From Trileptium ribeirensis (lineage: Eukaryota > Nematoda > Enoplea > Enoplida > Thoracostomopsidae): 64,000 nt of DNA. Each line of letters opens with the position of its first letter. The stretch's first letter is position 1. The stretch is from positions 1 to 64,000 of the forward strand of contig JASANE010026683.1 in NCBI GenBank assembly GCA_030248225.1. The letters run 5' to 3'. The notes below the pieces were generated by a model. That model saw nothing but the letters and a program-made list of their open reading frames with translations. It was not told where the DNA came from and searched no databases. This document shows positions 23,422-34,655 of this stretch, piece after piece. The translations under genes and the position numbers were made by a program.

Positions 23422-24657
23422 CTTCAATTATTATTAATTACAGAAATGCATATTAATGAAAAATTAGAAATTTAAATTTGAAGTTATATTGAAATTTATA
23501 TGAAAAAATGTGATTAAATAAAGCTCGACAAAATTCATGATGATCCAAGTTGCTGTGGCAACAATTTTCTAGTGAAAAGCTGGCGTACTCTGCTGACAAT
23601 AAGCATGAATTCCTTTCGGCGATAGCACAGTGGCCAGAGAATTAAATAACTTCCAGATTGTCGGTAAGGATCGTAGCTTTAATTTGCTAGGCGGGATGAA
23701 GTTGTGGTAAAAAAACTAAGCCCCGATGGACACGATGCAACTGAGCTCTTAACAGTGCCTTAACCATTTTCAAGTTGAAAATTTGTCATAATACCTTATC
23801 TAAAGGGTTTTTTCGTGAATTACACGCTAGACACCGATAAGCAACACAGGATTGCTCTCAGCATACTGGATTATTGTATTGTTTGCCGCTGTGCAAATCG
23901 TACATGCAATTCTACGCCAAAAACTCACCTGATACTCCTCATGCACACAATAAACCTGGAAAAATCGCGGTTCTACCCCTGAAATAGCAGTGTCACGTGT
24001 AAGAAGACAAATTAGCCAATTAGTTCAAACATACATCTTCACCGCTGTGTTCCCTTGGTAGAGAAATTCCTATAATTCCTGCAAAATTAATATTAAGTTG
24101 AAAAAGCAATTACTATTCGTAGACACACACCATCACAGGCGTTGAAAACTTACAAGTTCGATAATTTACAATCCTCGACTGAGGCTCGTAATAGCCTCCA
24201 AACGCTCAATGTGAATCCATCCATCGTTCCGAACGACCCATAACGAACGAAGCTAAAACGGTCCACAAAGGTATAGAGCTATCATGTAGGTCAGTGTATC
24301 CTAGTACGACATACATGATGCCTGACTCTCATCGGCACACAGCAGTCTTCCTAAAACACCGACGTTATAGCTCGCAAAGGGTGCGACTAAGATAATCTGA
24401 AATATCATTTGGTGCACCGGGCCGCCATTACTCCAACAAAGAGGAGCAAGAGAAGAGACAACACAATGCTGCGACGTTGATTGCTGCGCTCCCTTTGTGC
24501 CTCGGCGTCCGTACGAACATCTCCGCTCACACTTTGAACTATTACACAACCGCCGGCATTTAAAAGCCGCCTGAGTGTGTTTCAAAACAATTTACCTGAA
24601 ATAGAATAAAAACGAAAATAAAAATTAGAATACATAGCCTTGTTTACAAACACTAAG
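23422..24657. other. Intron 6 (first part), no gene seen
   Basis: The only eye-catching part is 24301-24600 on the minus strand, a GC-richer segment preceded by a good acceptor (tttcag at 24601). It is open in two frames, one ending in a hydrophobic leucine-rich helix. No family is recognised. Confidence 0.4.
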
Positions 24658-24768
24658 TACAGTCCCGCACAAAAATAAAAGCAAATTGTACATGAATCAT
24701 CTTTAAAATTGACAAATGTTCAACTGACATTCGCGAAATATTGGCTTTTATTTCTGAGCGTAACTGTA
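24658..24768. mobile_element. 111-bp Tc1-type MITE
   Basis: TACAGTCCCGCACAAAAATA then AAAGC, facing inverted TACAGTTACGCTCAGAAATA then AAAGC when read from the right. About 20 of 25 terminal bases pair, TA flanked, with a core of only 61 bp. Confidence 0.75.
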
Positions 24769-25595
24769 AGTTGTGCAGTAAAGAGAAAACTGACAAAGCA
24801 TGGCTAGTTTGTCGTTAGTGATGGGCAGTACATACTATGATCAGAATGACTGGATGCAGGAATGCACAGTGAAAGTCAACGGACCAAGACTTCACGATAA
24901 ACTCTTGGGTTCATCCACGAACTCTTGAATGAAACGCGTACGCAAGTCACGTTGAACCATCGAACCCTATATTTTTTCTTCAGTGACCAAGAAGACAAAA
25001 ACTTTCGAAATTTACTCAGCACGACTTTTAGGAAAAAATAGAATTTCAAGGCAAACGAAAAAATCAACACTCCAACATCAACCAAACTTTCACATCAACC
25101 ATCGCTAAACTGTGTCTAAATTTTTCGATTTTGCGATCAGACAAAATACTTAAAGCTGCGTATTCGCCTTCAAGGTTTTAGATCAGTTTAATGAAAAAAT
25201 GTGCGTAAACGCATGTTTAGCTAATCGTCGACGAAAATGCGTTACTTCAACAACTTTAAACTCGAATTTTGAAGCGTCGCAATTCCCTATGTATTTTCCA
25301 CTACAAATTAAAGTCAAAATGTAAGCAAAAACGTTGAACGTGTGCGTGTGAACGAACCTTTACAGCTAAATAATATAAAAAAGAAAATTAGACTTAGCAC
25401 GGCGGGTCGACTAGAAATATTATTCGAAAATTCCTCCATTAAATGGTTATGATATCACCAATACAACAAAATATTTTGCTCTTCCGAAAGGAGTTAAGTT
25501 GAGGAAATTCCGATTGCAACACATTCATTACGGCACAACAATAATATATCGTCGCACAAATAGGACAAAAACACATTTTTAGACCGCATCGTACA

Positions 25596-25664
25596 TACAG
25601 TAGTAGCTAGAAATGACTGTCGCCCTTCGAGCGAGCAACGGTCATTTCTGAAGCGAGTACTGTA
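25596..25664. mobile_element. Minimal MITE family A copy (69 bp)
   Basis: TACAGTAGTAGCTAGAAATG then ACTGTCGC, facing GCAACGGTCATTTCTGAAGC then GAGTACTGTA. It is the cleanest copy: two arms of about 30 bp, nearly back to back, forming one hairpin. It defines the family ends. Confidence 0.7.
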
Positions 25665-25884
25665 TGTGACTCGGTGGTGCTTCACGTGCATGCTCGGTTC
25701 CCTAAGTACCAGTTGGTTCAATTTTGGCCGACTTATAACAACTATCCACTGTATTATCCCAAAATAAATTCGAAATTCCGCTCGACTCTCAACAGGAAAT
25801 TGAGCCAACGTGATCTTTAGGGGTCATACGTTAAATCGTTCGAAAAAAATACGGCTTAGTTCTGGCGGTTCGGTGGCAGCAACC

Positions 25885-26133
25885 CTATAACTTAAGATTT
25901 GAATCATTGTTATATAATGAAGTGAAGCTTAGGCTTCGCTTCATATATCGACAACGGTGTCGCAAGCATTGCACTTAAGTCCCCAGAAGTTACATTGGCC
26001 TACTAAAAGTATGTCAACCGACCTGTACCAATCTCATAACGAGCTACTATAACGTAAGATTTGTATCATTGTTATATAAAAAAGTGATGCTTAGGCTTCG
26101 CTTCATATATCGACAACGGTGTCGCAAGCGAAG
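25885..26133. repeat. Direct repeat, two copies 160 bp apart
   Basis: CTATAACTTAAGATTTGAATC at 25886 and CTATAACGTAAGATTTGTATC at 26046 each start about 87 bp of near-identity ending GACAACGGTGTCGCAAGC. Both copies contain the palindrome GAAGCTTAGGCTTCGCTTC or its variant. Confidence 0.8.
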
Positions 26134-26369
26134 ATAAACTTACTAAATAGGTGCGTTAGTCTGCAAAAGGTTTTATAGATGCAATAAATTCTGCTTATGA
26201 AGTGGACAAAACTACCTTAATATTATTTACAACTAGATGCTTTGTTGGGTGGGACTGTGTCGCTGTTAATCATTGGCTAGCCTGTAAAGAGCAATAGTCC
26301 ACTTTGCTGAAGAGTGTGATACTCCTCAGCTTTCCGTTACTATCGCCCGCGGTCGTTTTCACCCATACC

Positions 26370-26800
26370 CCTACCAGGTTTTCGATCCACCAAGTAGGTC
26401 TAAACCATGACCCACCAAGCCCTTGTTCTTGGACCACTACAGCCAGACTCAACCCAGGTTTTCGAATCACCGACATATACCCACTCAGGTTTTTCAACCA
26501 GTGAGCTGAGATTATTCCCATGTACTAGGCCCACTTTTTCACACCCCTCCCATATTTTCGACCCACTTTTTCAAACCCCTTATATGTGTTCGAAACAGTT
26601 TTCACACCCCTCCCATGCTTTCGACCCACTTTTTCAGACCGCCAAGTTTTTAATAGTAAAGTGGTTCGAAAATTCGGGGGATCTGATAAAGTGGTTCGAA
26701 AACACGGGAGGGGCGTGAAAAAAGTGGTTCGAAAACATGGTAGGGTTGTAAAAAATTGGTTGAAAATATGGCAAGAGCTTAATGGTTAAAAAACCCGGGT
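26370..26800. repeat. Inverted array of TTCGACCCACTTTTTCA words
   Basis: The left half repeats TTTTCGA(C/T)CCAC and TTTTCACACCCCTCCCAT in direct orientation (26378-26640). The right half (26655-26770) carries the complement, AAGTGGTTCGAAAA with GGGAGGGGCGTGAAAAA. The whole could fold into one large imperfect hairpin. This resembles the word-array ends of the hAT-type elements elsewhere in the window, but no clear termini were found. Confidence 0.65.
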
Positions 26801-26829
26801 GGTTGCGTCCGACCCAGTCCCGCGTCGTA

Positions 26830-27410
26830 ATTATTTACAAAATTTTATTCATATGTAACCGGAATGGGTGGTATTTTGGTACTATGACTTCGACAGATTT
26901 TTTCACTTAGTCCCTCACTTCGTCACGTTAATGTTGCATTTAATGAATTTTCACAACGTATTACCCACATGCGGCAATCAAACCCGTCCTGGTCGGCCCT
27001 ACTCCTTTTGCATACTACGCGCGGGGCATTTAAATCTGTACTCCCCCACTCCTAGCTCTAACAGTGCAGTAACCAAGAAACATGATTTAACATCTATCCA
27101 TCCTACGGCAATATATTTTTTATTTAGCAGTGAAAAATAGCAATTTCTAACGTTTTCTTGCGGTGCGAAAGTTTTTTCAAAAACCTACTGGTCCCCGCAA
27201 TGTGGCATTATAAGAGCCAATACAGGAATTTCGGATATCATCACCGCACATCGGCTAATATTACAAACGCCGTATAAATTAATTAGATAAGGATAGTAAT
27301 TATTAACTACCTACTGGATAAATCTAACATTCATAAGGTGCTCTTCGTTTATAAAATTAGTTATTCAAAATAATTATTACTCATGTACCGAATTTGCTTT
27401 GAGATGAGTT
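26830..27410. other. Intron 6 segment, no gene seen
   Basis: AT-rich sequence with no recognisable coding or repeat structure. Confidence 0.5.
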
Positions 27411-27414
27411 ATAC

Positions 27415-27716
27415 GGGTCATTTCAAGAAACCATGTACTTTTGAAACACTCCTTTTTGAAGCCAAAATGAAACGTTTTCGAAAGTACAGTATCTAGACCA
27501 CTCCCGACGTAAAAAACCCTTAATTTTTCGAATATCGATGTCTCTATGCAAAAAGATCTACCTGCAACCTGCTACAGGGGTCGCAAACGGTCGGAACGCC
27601 TATTACTACGCCTCACAGCGACATTAAATTTCCTTCCAAAAGACTGGTGGTATAGGCCAAAAGTGCCGATGTAACCCTCACCCCGACCAAAATGACATGG
27701 TTTCGTGAAATGACCC
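27415..27716. mobile_element. 302-bp TIR element with ATAC flanks
   Basis: Left GGGTCATTTCAAGAAACCAT and right ATGGTTTCGTGAAATGACCC form a nearly perfect 21-bp inverted repeat. ATAC lies directly outside both ends, so the target duplication is 4 bp (or TAC/ATA within it). This excludes hAT (8 bp) and mariner (TA). The superfamily is unresolved; four-base duplicators such as Chapaev or Sola are options. Confidence 0.72.
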
Positions 27717-27910
27717 ATACCCTTTGTGAGAATTTTGACAAAAATATTTATTTGTATCAGTATTAACACCAACCTATTCTACTACGAATGGAAAGATCCA
27801 GAATCCCAGTTTTATCCAAACATTAAGCGTGACACAGACAGCGAAAATTATTTTTACTCAGTTGCCTGCTGTTCGAGCAAACTCCGCTTGCTATGTTTCA
27901 ATCAACTATT

Positions 27911-28676
27911 GTCAAAAAGGAAATGTATAGGAATGGTACTCATAATGGAACTTCACGACACGGATTCCCAACCACAGCATGGCGCTATCTCCTTCCAAAT
28001 CGACATTTCAATCGACCACTTCGGGGGCGTATTATGATTAGTACCCTTATTGGGTGTCAAAAAGGAAATGTATAGGAATGGTCCTCATAATGTAACTTCA
28101 CGACACGGATTCCCAACCATCGCAAAGCACTATCTAATTCAAAATCGACGTTTCAACCGACCACTTCTGGGGCGTATTATGCAATTTTAATTTTTTAAAT
28201 CTGTTCAATAATATTTTAAACAGAAATATTTTTGCCCAAAACTAGTACTCTAATTGGGTGTCAAAAATGAAATGTATAGTATAGGAATGGTCCTCATAAT
28301 GAAACTTCACGTCACGGCTTCCCAACCATCACATGTCACTATCTACTTCCAAATCGACCATTTCTGGGGTGTATGATGACTAGTAGTCGTATTGTGTGTC
28401 AAGAAGGGGATGTATAGGAATGGCCATCATAATGGAACTTCACGACACGGATCCCCAACCACTGCGTGGTACTATCTACTTCCAAATCGATATTTCAATC
28501 GACCACTTCCGGGTCGAATTAAGGTTAGTAGTCCTATTGGGTGTCAAAAAAGAAATGTATACGAATTGTCCTCATAATGGAACCGCACGACACGAATTCC
28601 CAACCACCATAATATGTCACTAACTCTTTCCAAACCGACCATTCCTGTGTCATTATGATTAGTAGTCTTGTGTGGG
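27911..28676. repeat. Tandem array, about 144-bp unit, 5 copies
   Basis: GTCAAAAAGGAAATGTATAG or variants start at 27911, 28055, 28260, 28398 and 28543. Spacings are 144, 205, 138 and 145 bp. The second unit carries an extra AT-rich block of about 60 bp (28180-28245). Units share ACTTCACGACACGGATTCCC and CATTTC.ATCGACCACTTC. Short frames are open in several units but are not conserved. Confidence 0.9.
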
Positions 28677-28747
28677 TAGCGGGCGGAATAGATTTCAGTA
28701 CGAATTATTGTCGATAAAGTAACCATACCGAGTCATGGACATGAATT

Positions 28748-28856
28748 AAGCGCACAGAAACGCACGCAAACGCACTTGCGTAACTGGGCGTTTAAAAGCA
28801 TTTGCGTACGTGGGCGCTTAAACGCATGTGGGCTGAGCGTTCAAACGCAATCACAT
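28748..28856. repeat. ACGCA/TGCGT short-word cluster
   Basis: Clustered AAACGCA, GGGCGTTTAAA, GCGCTTAAACGCATG and GAGCGTTCAAACGC words, several of them palindromic about TTTAAA. The structure resembles the end arrays of other elements in the window, but no boundaries are clear. Confidence 0.5.
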
Positions 28857-29009
28857 AAACCAACCTCGTTGCGTCCTCCCGTCAGTGTGTGCAGTTAATC
28901 CTCTCCATGACTGTAGCCATTTTAGTTTGTTGTGTTATCCAAAAAAAGTCCAACTAAACTAAGAGCAAAATTTATTCCTATAACGTTATTACTACAAAAA
29001 TTCTACCTT

Positions 29010-29281
29010 ATAGTGCGTTCTTCATCCGTTCAAACTTTTTACACAAAATTTGAGTTCAGACCTTTCAAACTTTTAGATCAAATTTTAACAACATTTTATG
29101 GCAACAGTTCAATCTTTGCAGCGTATTGCTTCTGTTAATCAAAGATACCGACCACAGATTTTGAAAATATTTGAAATAAAATTTTGAAACACGATTATTT
29201 TGCGTAATTTTTCAAAAATATTTTATAGTCAAATTTTGAGTTCCAAATTTTAATAAAGTTTAAACGTGTGAACACACCTTT
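29010..29281. mobile_element. Palindromic MITE family B copy
   Basis: Left TAGTGCGTTCTTCATCCGTT then CAAACTTTTT; right inverted end TTTAAACGTGTGAACACACC then TTT. Internal AAAATTTGAGTTC words face CAAATTTTGAGTTCC. About 272 bp. Ends match 62163 and 21214. Confidence 0.55.
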
Positions 29282-29554
29282 CGCTAAGCATCCAAACACT
29301 AAACCAGTGGTGACATATCCATACCAAGTTGAGCTGATGTATTATTATTCTGCTAGGAATACTGACACAGATACAACCAGGGCTCTTGAAATAGGGGCGG
29401 CGGCTGGCATTGTCAAACACCCCTCGGCAAAAACACGGCACTCCCCCGTTTGTGCTCCCAGTAAAAACTTGGGCTCCCTCGGGTCATCGACTCTTGGCAA
29501 AACTTTTGGTTTCTGTTTGGAAAAAAAAGCCCCCAAATAACATACAACATGATA

Positions 29555-29705
29555 AAAATTTGCTTAAAAATAGCTTTTTCTATCCATGAAAAGCATTTTG
29601 ACAGCGTTAGCCCTTTTTCTCTTAGCCAAACTGGCTCCCCTGGCTCCGAACCAGACGCCCCCGGTTCATGCTTGTTGGTGAAATTTTCAGCGAATGGAGA
29701 GCCCT
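29555..29705. repeat. Dispersed repeat, copy 2
   Basis: TTGCTTAAAAATAGCTTTTTC, AAAAGCATTTTGACAGCG and GAAATTTTCAGCGAATGGAG correspond base by base to 10705-10860, with a few substitutions. Confidence 0.7.
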
Positions 29706-29773
29706 GCCAACTCCAATAATTTTCTTATAAACATTCGTCGAAGGCTTGTCAACCAACATTCTTAAGCTATACA

Positions 29774-29860
29774 TACAGTTAGTACTGCCCAAAAATGACT
29801 GTCGCCGGCTCTCGACTCGCTCACCCGAGAGATGGTAGTCACTGCAGAGCCAGCTACGCA
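29774..29860. mobile_element. MITE family A copy (diverged)
   Basis: TACAGTTAGTACTGCCCAAA then AATGACTGTCGCCGG and CTCGCTC on the left; the right arm is decayed (GGTAGTCACTGCAG). Left-end identity with 25596 is clear. Confidence 0.5.
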
Positions 29861-29869
29861 ATGTAACCG

Positions 29870-30400
29870 ATATTAACCATTTTGCTCAACATTAAAATTA
29901 TATTATTTTAGTCTTACTGCTGAGAAGAAGGAGGGGACTTTGGTGGCAGTTTCCGGCGTGCATTCGCGCAAACCGAAAAATGTAGCGTAAAAGTCCCGAC
30001 GTTGTCACCCAGTGGAAGTCCCGCAGGCAGTATTGCCAAAGCACAATTTGTGAAGGTATGCCAATTCTGAAGGGACAAACTCTATTTACCTTCCGAGCAA
30101 GGTTTTCGGAATTCAAATGAAAAGTTTCATTTAATCTTAACATTTTCCTCCAGTTCTGGTTCAGGCATACATTTCTAATATACACAGCAATCAATTTTTT
30201 CCCCAACCTAACAGACAAAACAACGGTTTGTGTCAACAAATAATTAATCCGTAAAATATTTAAGCAGTACAAATTCTTCTCGTACCAATTTTCAGCTTTA
30301 ACGCTGGGTTCATCACGGAATGTGGTTCTAGGTATTTCGAGCTTCCCTAGTTCACGCCACCATGTAAATTTCCGCCTCCCCCAGTGCAACCCCCAAATAT
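29870..30400. other. Intron 6 segment with an unrecognised 163-codon frame
   Basis: A minus-strand frame at 30389-29898 is open for 163 codons. Its product has no recognised motif, and the exon 6 to exon 7 join is already continuous, so it is not an exon of the kelch gene. It may be chance or an old transposon piece. Confidence 0.35.
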
Positions 30401-30403
30401 TTT

Positions 30404-30525
30404 CTTGCCCCGCTAAAAATAACCAAATTTTTATCTGATGGGCTAAAAAATATGCGAATTTTTCTCTGGCTAAAAATCCCCGAATTTATCTCATGTGGCT
30501 AAAAATAACAAAAATTCCCCCTATT
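30404..30525. repeat. GGCTAAAA-type minisatellite
   Basis: GCTAAAAATAACCAAATTTT, GGGCTAAAAAATATGCGAAT, GGCTAAAAATCCCCGAATTT and GGCTAAAAATAACAAAAATT follow each other at 25-45 bp spacing. The same GGCTAAAA word forms the ends of the hAT-type MITE at 11809-12302. Confidence 0.65.
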
Positions 30526-30956
30526 TAAGCAAGCATATTGCAATCAGTTGTCAAATTAGACATTTTAAGTGTTTTCGCTTATAACAAGCGTGTTTGAAAT
30601 GATAACAAAAATTTTGGACGTCTAAATCATGCAACACCGCTAAAATACTAATTAAACAAAAAATTAGATGCAAAAATGCATCGCTTACCTTTTAACAATT
30701 TTTGCGAACCTAGGCAAAATGAGCCATCGGCCTACCTACCGCAGCTAATAAAGACCATATTGCTTACAATCAGCAATACTGCTACGTTAACTGAGTTAGC
30801 TAAGTTTTAAGTCATTTTCAGCCATCCTGCGGAACATACGAAAAGCTATAATCGCATTTAAACATTTTTCAATAATTCAACAACATCCGTACAGTTATCG
30901 ACTGTATTTCGAACAGATGGGTTACCCGTGACTTATTCCACCGACATTCGCACACT

Positions 30957-31109
30957 TACAGTAGCAGCCAAAATTGACTGTCGCTCGCTCAAAATATATT
31001 TATTCTAAACATAGAATTTAATATTAATGTAAACAGTTTCGAAATATCGACCAAGCAGCTCGCTCGCGAGTCGCTGGAAATTCGACAATTATTTCTGGCC
31101 CGTACTGTA
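30957..31109. mobile_element. MITE family A copy (153 bp)
   Basis: TACAGTAGCAGCCAAAATTG then ACTGTCGCTCGCTC on the left; AATTATTTCTGGCCCGTACT then GTA on the right. The core TATTTATTCTAAACATAGAA matches the cores at 306 and 15552. TA flanks. Confidence 0.7.
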
Positions 31110-31730
31110 TATATTTATTATAAGTTTCGAACACTCATATTATTATATATTTATTCCAACACAAATCACAAAGGTCAGTAGAGGCGGAAACTTCTAAAGT
31201 GTGGTTATCTTGTCGAATCGCATATGAAGACAGTATTATTACAGTAAAATAACATTTGGCGCATTAGCTAAGTCATTAAGTATGAATCCGTGACGTCGTT
31301 AAGTACTAATATGTAATTTTAAATATTTTAGGTGCGCACACTTGGGTTACTCTTTTGTCAAGAGCGGTAAAGATTTAAAAACTGATGACCGCGTATAAAT
31401 CACTATTTTCCCTTATATACATCTTCGCGATTTGCGATACAGTATCACGCTGGCGTGTTTCCAGGTCAAGATTTTTCGAATTAAATCGGAATTTACTGAC
31501 TGCATACATCTGAAAACGCGATTGTAATAACGTTTTTTCACATATATTTTATATGCGTACATGCCACAAATACAACTATTCGATTCAGTATGTCAATTGA
31601 TGAACATGTACAAAATGTGCCAAACGAAGAAATGTGTTTGTACCCAAGTTGCTTCCGTACGTCATAGAGCCCAAGTCCGAATTGCGAATATCAAAGGTTA
31701 AAAATGTGAACGCGAATTTTTGTACGATAC
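31110..31730. other. Intron 6 segment, no gene seen
   Basis: AT-rich intron DNA, no feature recognised. Confidence 0.5.
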
Positions 31731-31734
31731 AGTT

Positions 31735-32250
31735 CGTAAATCTTCTGACAGGGTTGCTTGGACCAAAAAGTTTTCTGACAAGGGAGGCATGATACAAAAT
31801 TTTTCTGACAAGGGAGCCGTGATGCAAAATTTTTTTCTGACAGGGGTCGTTCACCCCATTTTTTTACACTGGATGCATTATGCAAAATTTTTCTGACAGG
31901 GTGGGCGTGGACCAAAAAGTTTTCTGACAAGGGAGGCGTGATGCAAAATTTTTCTGACATGGGAGGCGTGATGCAAAATTTTTCTGACAGGGCGCGTGAA
32001 CCAAATAAAATTTTCTGACTCCCGCCTATTAATTTTCTGACATAAAAGCAGTGTTATGAATAGACCACAAAATTTCTCTGACAGGGGAGCCGTGATGCAA
32101 ATTTTTCTGACAGGGGTGGTCAACTCCAATTTTTTACATTGGATGCATGATGCAAAATTTTTGTGACAGGGTGGGTGTATTAAAATTTTTCTGACAGGGA
32201 AGGCGTGATACAAAACTTTTCTGACAGGGATGGGCGGTTTGTCCCAGAAA
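31735..32250. repeat. 31-34-bp minisatellite, about 15 copies
   Basis: TTTTTCTGACAAGGGAGGCG followed by TGATGCAAAA, repeated with indels. The TCTGACA word starts new units at roughly 27-35-bp steps through the block, with two larger spacers. The units keep minus-strand frames open (CQKNF-type repeats), which is a by-product of the period and not evidence of a gene. Confidence 0.9.
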
Positions 32251-32259
32251 TTTTTTGAC

Positions 32260-32903
32260 TACTAGTTATCCTCATGAATGCCAATACTGTGACACGAGAG
32301 CGTCCCCCACGCCACTGCTTAATTTGCCAGTGGTGAGGGAGCGAGCCTTCAGTGACGATTTAAAAAACTGTCGCAGTCTTTTCAAAATAGTCCAATTATG
32401 CTGTATTTATAGGCGTAACTACAATGCCTTTTTCTCAATAGCAATTATCTATCAAAGTTTTGAATAAGCAGGCAGCCACTTACCCAAAACGGTATACATA
32501 CATGACCAGCCGGATTATACAGATTAGGTCATAAAAAAATATCCATAGAAAAGCGTGTTACCTTAATATAACCTCTGTTATAATTCGAATGACCATTATC
32601 GATAGCGTCCAAGGTATGGTTCGGATGTTATTCTGCTTGCCTTCGTTGAATAACGGTAACGAACTTCAGTAAGTTATAGAAATCGAGAATGCCACAACGA
32701 ACTATCCATCAAGATAGTCCGAAATCAAGAGCAAGTAAAGCAGAACTTAAGTCTTTGGAGCAAAAATCGGTTCCACCAATAATCTAGACAACGAAATCGA
32801 AACAAAAAAAAAACACAAACAAAATACGGCGGTACAAATAACCCCATTCCAAATGGCCAAACACTAAATCTTCAAAAACAACCATAAACACGTCTCTACC
32901 CAC
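32260..32903. other. Intron 6 end, no gene seen
   Basis: Nothing recognised between the minisatellite and exon 6. Confidence 0.5.
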
Positions 32904-33028
32904 CTGTACAAGCGGTAACGAGTGAAATTCACGACTTTCTGTGACCTCCGCAAATCGGTCTTTGATATAGTCATCCACTTTCGACGTTAGATACATGTCG
33001 TTGATACCGTTGGCGCATTTCCGAATAC
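32904..33028 (-). CDS. IVNS1ABP: IVNS1ABP-like exon 6 (BACK domain)
   Basis: Acceptor attatag|GTATTC, donor GTACAG|gtgggt; 2 + 41 codons, ending in phase 0. It encodes the first part of BACK: NCI-G-IRKCANGINDMYL, then SKVDDYIKDRFAEV and EFHSLPLVQ. This fits the family spacing (SRLLNKVDAYIQEHL...EEEFLKLPRLK in NS1-BP). The BACK domain orients the kelch propeller relative to the BTB/Cullin-3 side. The downstream intron is the longest of the gene (9.5 kb) and is filled with repeats. Confidence 0.9.
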
Positions 33029-33362
33029 CTATAATAAAAATAAACATCTCTGCAAGTTACTGGTGCTACAAAGTCGAGTAATTCGCGAAGCGATACAAAA
33101 GGGAGAGAACCCGGCTAGTCAACGCTTACTAAGGAACGGTAATTTATACTTAGTACATCGAAGTCTGCTGCGCAAAGTATTTTATCATCACTCAGAACCG
33201 CGGATAACTCAATCGCAAGTCACATATCGGTCGATACACTAAGCAACACGACAATAATTTTTTTAGCTTTTAGCTTCCTGAATACACTTTCACAACGAAG
33301 CTAATACAATCAGCATTGTACTTTAGGCAGCGCAAGAGTCTTTTTACTACGACAATCATTTA
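33029..33362. other. Intron 5, exon 6 side
   Basis: AT-rich, no feature recognised. Confidence 0.5.
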
Positions 33363-33667
33363 TACAGTCGACCAAAAAGACAGAAACTTTCGAAATATTT
33401 ACAAATGATAAGTTGCAAAGAAACAAAATTTTAAGGATTAATTTTTTCACGCAGCGGTACCTATCTGGAAGTCAATGGATAAATATATGATGCAAATACC
33501 AAATTGCTACCATCCTGTTCAACGGGTAGCAACTTACAAATTGTTGTACGATTAATGGAATGAATATTCATAGGTTAAATAAACGTATAAGCCTGTCGCG
33601 TGCCTCCAATAAGCAAGATATTCAGCCAGTCAAAATTTGAAAATTTTCACTTTGACACATAACTGTA
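33363..33667. mobile_element. Tc1/mariner-type MITE (305 bp)
   Basis: TACAGTCGACCAAAAAGACA then GAAACTTTCGAAAT on the left. Read inward from the right, TACAGTTATGTGTCAAAGTG then AAAATTTTCAAAT. Six terminal bases are identical and the next 25 are similar with small gaps. TA flanked. Confidence 0.55.
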
Positions 33668-34655
33668 TATAGGAATTAAACAGAGGAGAATAATTATAAT
33701 TGTTGTTTTAACAAGTTAGAAAAAAATTCCTGGAACAGGGATTGCAAAAGGAACCCCTGTAAAATTGCAAGTTTGTTCAAAAGTTGCAACCTTTATAATT
33801 TAATCCATTGTAGCCACACAGCTAACAAAAATATTTTATTTGGTTGACAAGAATTTAGTTAAAGCAAAAATAAAACATTGTACACCTCCAAAAAATTGTA
33901 AGTACCGACTTTTTTGCCGAAAACGGGCTAAATTTGACCAACTTAAATGCCATAACTCGGCTTAACCACGGAATATCGAAAAACGACTACGAAGTTGCAC
34001 ACATTGACTCAGCTACCAAATTTAATACCATCAGACAATATCTTTGACATGTTGATGGATGCTTGCTGTAAAAAAGAAATCTCTCTTATCAACCGGTGAC
34101 CGCATCTGGTCGTAGTAGGTACCGTTCGACATCGATCGATACCCAAATCATCCATGTAAATCTGTCTACTGGGTAACTAAGTCCAAAAACCTATTTCTAA
34201 AACTTCTTGAGAGCTACAGCTCTTTAATATATATATTATATAGTGTCTTCTCGGGACGCCTCGTCAAACCAGGCTTTCGTCCGACTACGCGAAGTGTTAA
34301 ACTTTATGTAGTAATTCAAAGCGTTCCAAGAACTTCAATCGGAGACTTAGTCATATTTTAGGCCGTGAACTAATTTTCGACAAACCCGTGGACAATTTCG
34401 ACTGTCGGCCGACTTTCTCAATCGCAGGTACTCAACACGGGCGCTGTAGTATAAATGGCAGGTTTAGATATATACGTTGGTGCAGCGATGTAAAATTCAT
34501 TACCCACGGAGGCCTCTAGGTCATACCAAATGCTGAAAAAAATTGGTCATTATAGTATCTCTTTCATAGGGACTGATAATCCATATATATTCGCTTTTGC
34601 AATGTCGTTGGATAAAAAGCGTCTACACTACTGATACGAATAAATAATCTCTTAC
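33668..34655. other. Intron 5 remainder, no gene seen
   Basis: A stretch at 33900-34070 (CCATAACTCGGCTTAACCAC, ACGACTACGAAGTTGCACAC) looks like a decayed repeat. No coding evidence. Confidence 0.45.

Noticed and set aside
25130..25372. Fourth clear copy of palindromic family B
   Set aside because: Only the right end (GTGTGCGTGTGAACG) resembles the family; the left end is too diverged to annotate.
29898..30389. 163-codon frame as a kelch-gene exon
   Set aside because: Exon 6 to exon 7 is already a continuous BACK reading with matching phases, and the frame has no kelch, BACK or BTB feature.
31585..32213. Repeat proteins on the minus strand
   Set aside because: These frames arise from the 31-34-bp minisatellite; indels between units ignore codon phase.
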